Shown here piece after piece: positions 62,884-64,000 of a DNA stretch of 64,000 nt. The first letter of the stretch is position 1. Each line of letters opens with the position of its first letter. The translations under genes and the position numbers were made by a program. Source of the stretch: Brachybacterium ginsengisoli (lineage in GTDB: Bacteria > Actinomycetota > Actinomycetes > Actinomycetales > Dermabacteraceae); NCBI RefSeq assembly GCF_002407065.1, contig NZ_CP023564.1, forward strand, positions 1,426,001 to 1,490,000. Reading direction: 5' to 3'. The notes below the pieces were generated by a model that did not search any database, had not been told where the DNA came from, and saw nothing but the letters and a program-made list of their open reading frames with translations.

Positions 62884-64000
62884 CACCAGAGGTCACCCGC
62901 CGCGCACTCATGCTCGGCACCGCGGGAGCCGCCGGGGCGACGGCTCTCGCCGGCTGCTCCTCCGCGCCGACCGCGGAGCAGGATCTGCCGGTGCGGATCC
63001 ATGCCAACGACGCCACCACCTTCCAGCCGAACTTCAACCCCTACGGCGGCGTGCCGCTCCAGGGTGCGAGCGGCCTGATCTACGAGAACCTGCGACTCGC
63101 CACCGCGATGAACCCCGGGACGTCGGAACCCTGGCTGGCCACCGACTTCGCGTGGAACGAGGACGGCACCGAGATCACTCTGACGCTGCGGGACGACGTC
63201 GTCTTCACCGACGGTGAGCCGTTGGATGCAGAGGACGTCGTGTACACCTTCCTCCTGCACCGCGACGTCCCGGCGGTGAACACCGTCGCGCTCGACGTCG
63301 TCGACGCCACCGCCCCGGATCCCACCACGGTCCGGCTCCGGTTCGGTCGCACCTCCTTCGCTCAGGAGTCAGACATCCTCACCCGTCCGATCGTCCCCGA
63401 GCACGTGTTCTCGACCTTCGAGGACCCCTCGACGGAGCAGATCGCCGAACCGATGGGCAGCGGGCCCTACCTGCTGGACCGCTTCTCGGACCAGCTCTAC
63501 ACCTTCGTCCGCAACGATGACCATTGGGCGGCCGACGAGTTCGAGCCGCGCGAGCTGGCCTGGCCCTCCTTCACCACGCAGACCATGAACACCGCCATGC
63601 AGGCGGGCGAGCTGGATTGGTCGGGCGGATTCGTCGCCAACATCGACCGGATCTTCGTGGACCACGATCCGGAGCACCGCGGCTACTGGTACCCGGGCAA
63701 CGGCTCGGTCAACCTCACCCTGAACCTCGAGAAGGAGCTGTTTCAGGACATCGAGCTGCGGCGCGGGATCAACCTGGCCGTGGACCGCCAGGAGATCGCC
63801 GAGATCGCCTACATGTCCTACTTCGGCCCCCCTCATCCCACCGGCCTGCCGCGGCCCACCTACGAGGAGTTCATCGCCGAGGAGTACCGGGATCTCGAGT
63901 TCGCCGTGGACGTCGACGGCGCGGAGAAGGTGCTCGACGACGCCGGCTACGAGCGCGGAGCCGACGGCATCCGGGTCGCGCCCGACGGCACCCCGCTCAC
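62880..64000 (+). CDS. ABC transporter substrate-binding lipoprotein, peptide family (3' partial)
   Basis: At least 373 residues, and the frame is open at the window end. The N-terminus has TRRALMLGTAGAAGATALAG then Cys-Ser-Ser, a lipobox with twin arginines, so a Tat-exported lipoprotein is likely. The SBP_bac_5 (DppA/OppA) pattern follows: FQPNFNPYGG, GASGLIYENLRLA, the Trp/Asp-rich region EDGTEITLTLRDDVVFTDGE (in part), GSGPYLLDRFSDQLY and SVNLTLNLEKELFQD, then LAVDRQEIAEIAY. It probably captures muropeptides or oligopeptides for import; permease and ATPase genes would be downstream of the window. Confidence 0.9.
   Translation, partial: MTPEVTRRALMLGTAGAAGATALAGCSSAPTAEQDLPVRIHANDATTFQPNFNPYGGVPLQGASGLIYENLRLATAMNPGTSEPWLATDFAWNEDGTEITLTLRDDVVFTDGEPLDAEDVVYTFLLHRDVPAVNTVALDVVDATAPDPTTVRLRFGRTSFAQESDILTRPIVPEHVFSTFEDPSTEQIAEPMGSGPYLLDRFSDQLYTFVRNDDHWAADEFEPRELAWPSFTTQTMNTAMQAGELDWSGGFVANIDRIFVDHDPEHRGYWYPGNGSVNLTLNLEKELFQDIELRRGINLAVDRQEIAEIAYMSYFGPPHPTGLPRPTYEEFIAEEYRDLEFAVDVDGAEKVLDDAGYERGADGIRVAPDGTPL

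Overview
This is a high-GC window, with strong G/C bias at third codon positions and frequent GTG starts. Gene content and order are those of an actinobacterium: mtrA-mtrB-lpqB, a WhiB1-type iron-sulfur regulator beside a PdtaS-type kinase, an Rv3235-family gene and a LysM gene downstream of secA, ftsE-ftsX, and an ssrA tag ending in ALAA. The overall set suggests Micrococcales, possibly the Brachybacterium/Dermabacteraceae group. The genus is an inference from synteny and was not tested. Many start codons lie 6-9 nt after a TANNNT hexamer with no Shine-Dalgarno, so leaderless transcription looks common.

Layout. (1) 1-10.7 kb: the 3' part of a phosphomannomutase fused to a Trm112-like zinc ribbon; divergent RDD and SpoIIM-like membrane genes; a kinase-fold/methyltransferase pair between two copies of a 72-bp repeat, the methyltransferase being frameshifted; then a leftward operon (GDPD-type membrane protein, DUF4129, DUF4350, MoxR, DUF58). 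(2) 10.9-21.3 kb: mtrA, mtrB, lpqB, a comF-like gene, the long-form hibernation factor hpf, a YcaQ-type winged-helix gene and secA. (3) 21.3-29.8 kb: LysM and Rv3235-family genes, a BldC-like helix-turn-helix protein, SAF (CpaB-like) and CpaE-like genes, DUF6912, DUF2505, pdtaS, whiB1 and a small membrane protein. (4) 29.8-37.3 kb, all leftward: an FtsX-like ABC exporter, a LuxR-type two-component system, an SRAP/YedK protein and a YihY/BrkB protein. (5) 37.5-43.0 kb: a wrecked Flp/Tad pilus locus. The first 90 codons of cpaF/tadA are kept, then 4.6 kb of visibly lower-GC foreign DNA follows, then the 3' end of a TadE-like gene and an intact TadG-like gene. The foreign DNA holds an MFS exporter pseudogene, an intact two-gene HamA/HamB (Hachiman-type) anti-phage system and a DUF4352 pseudogene. 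(6) 43.0-50.7 kb: glycerate kinase, prfB, ftsE-ftsX-M23 hydrolase, smpB and the tmRNA gene. (7) 50.8-64 kb: a GH3 glucosidase, a second phosphotransferase, hrpA, a secreted lysozyme-like protein, an ACT-domain malic enzyme, and an operon of NamZ (exo-N-acetylmuramidase), a double GNAT and a peptide-type substrate-binding lipoprotein that runs off the window.

How it fits together. Much of the window concerns the cell envelope: MtrAB-LpqB sensing, FtsEX with a coiled-coil M23 hydrolase, SecA export, a lysozyme-like Tat substrate, and a muropeptide-salvage operon with a 27-bp palindrome over its promoter. The translation-quality set smpB, ssrA, prfB and hpf is also here. The accessory biology is concentrated in the Hachiman island, which appears to have replaced most of the tad pilus genes, and in the repeat-flanked 3.4-5.3 kb cassette.
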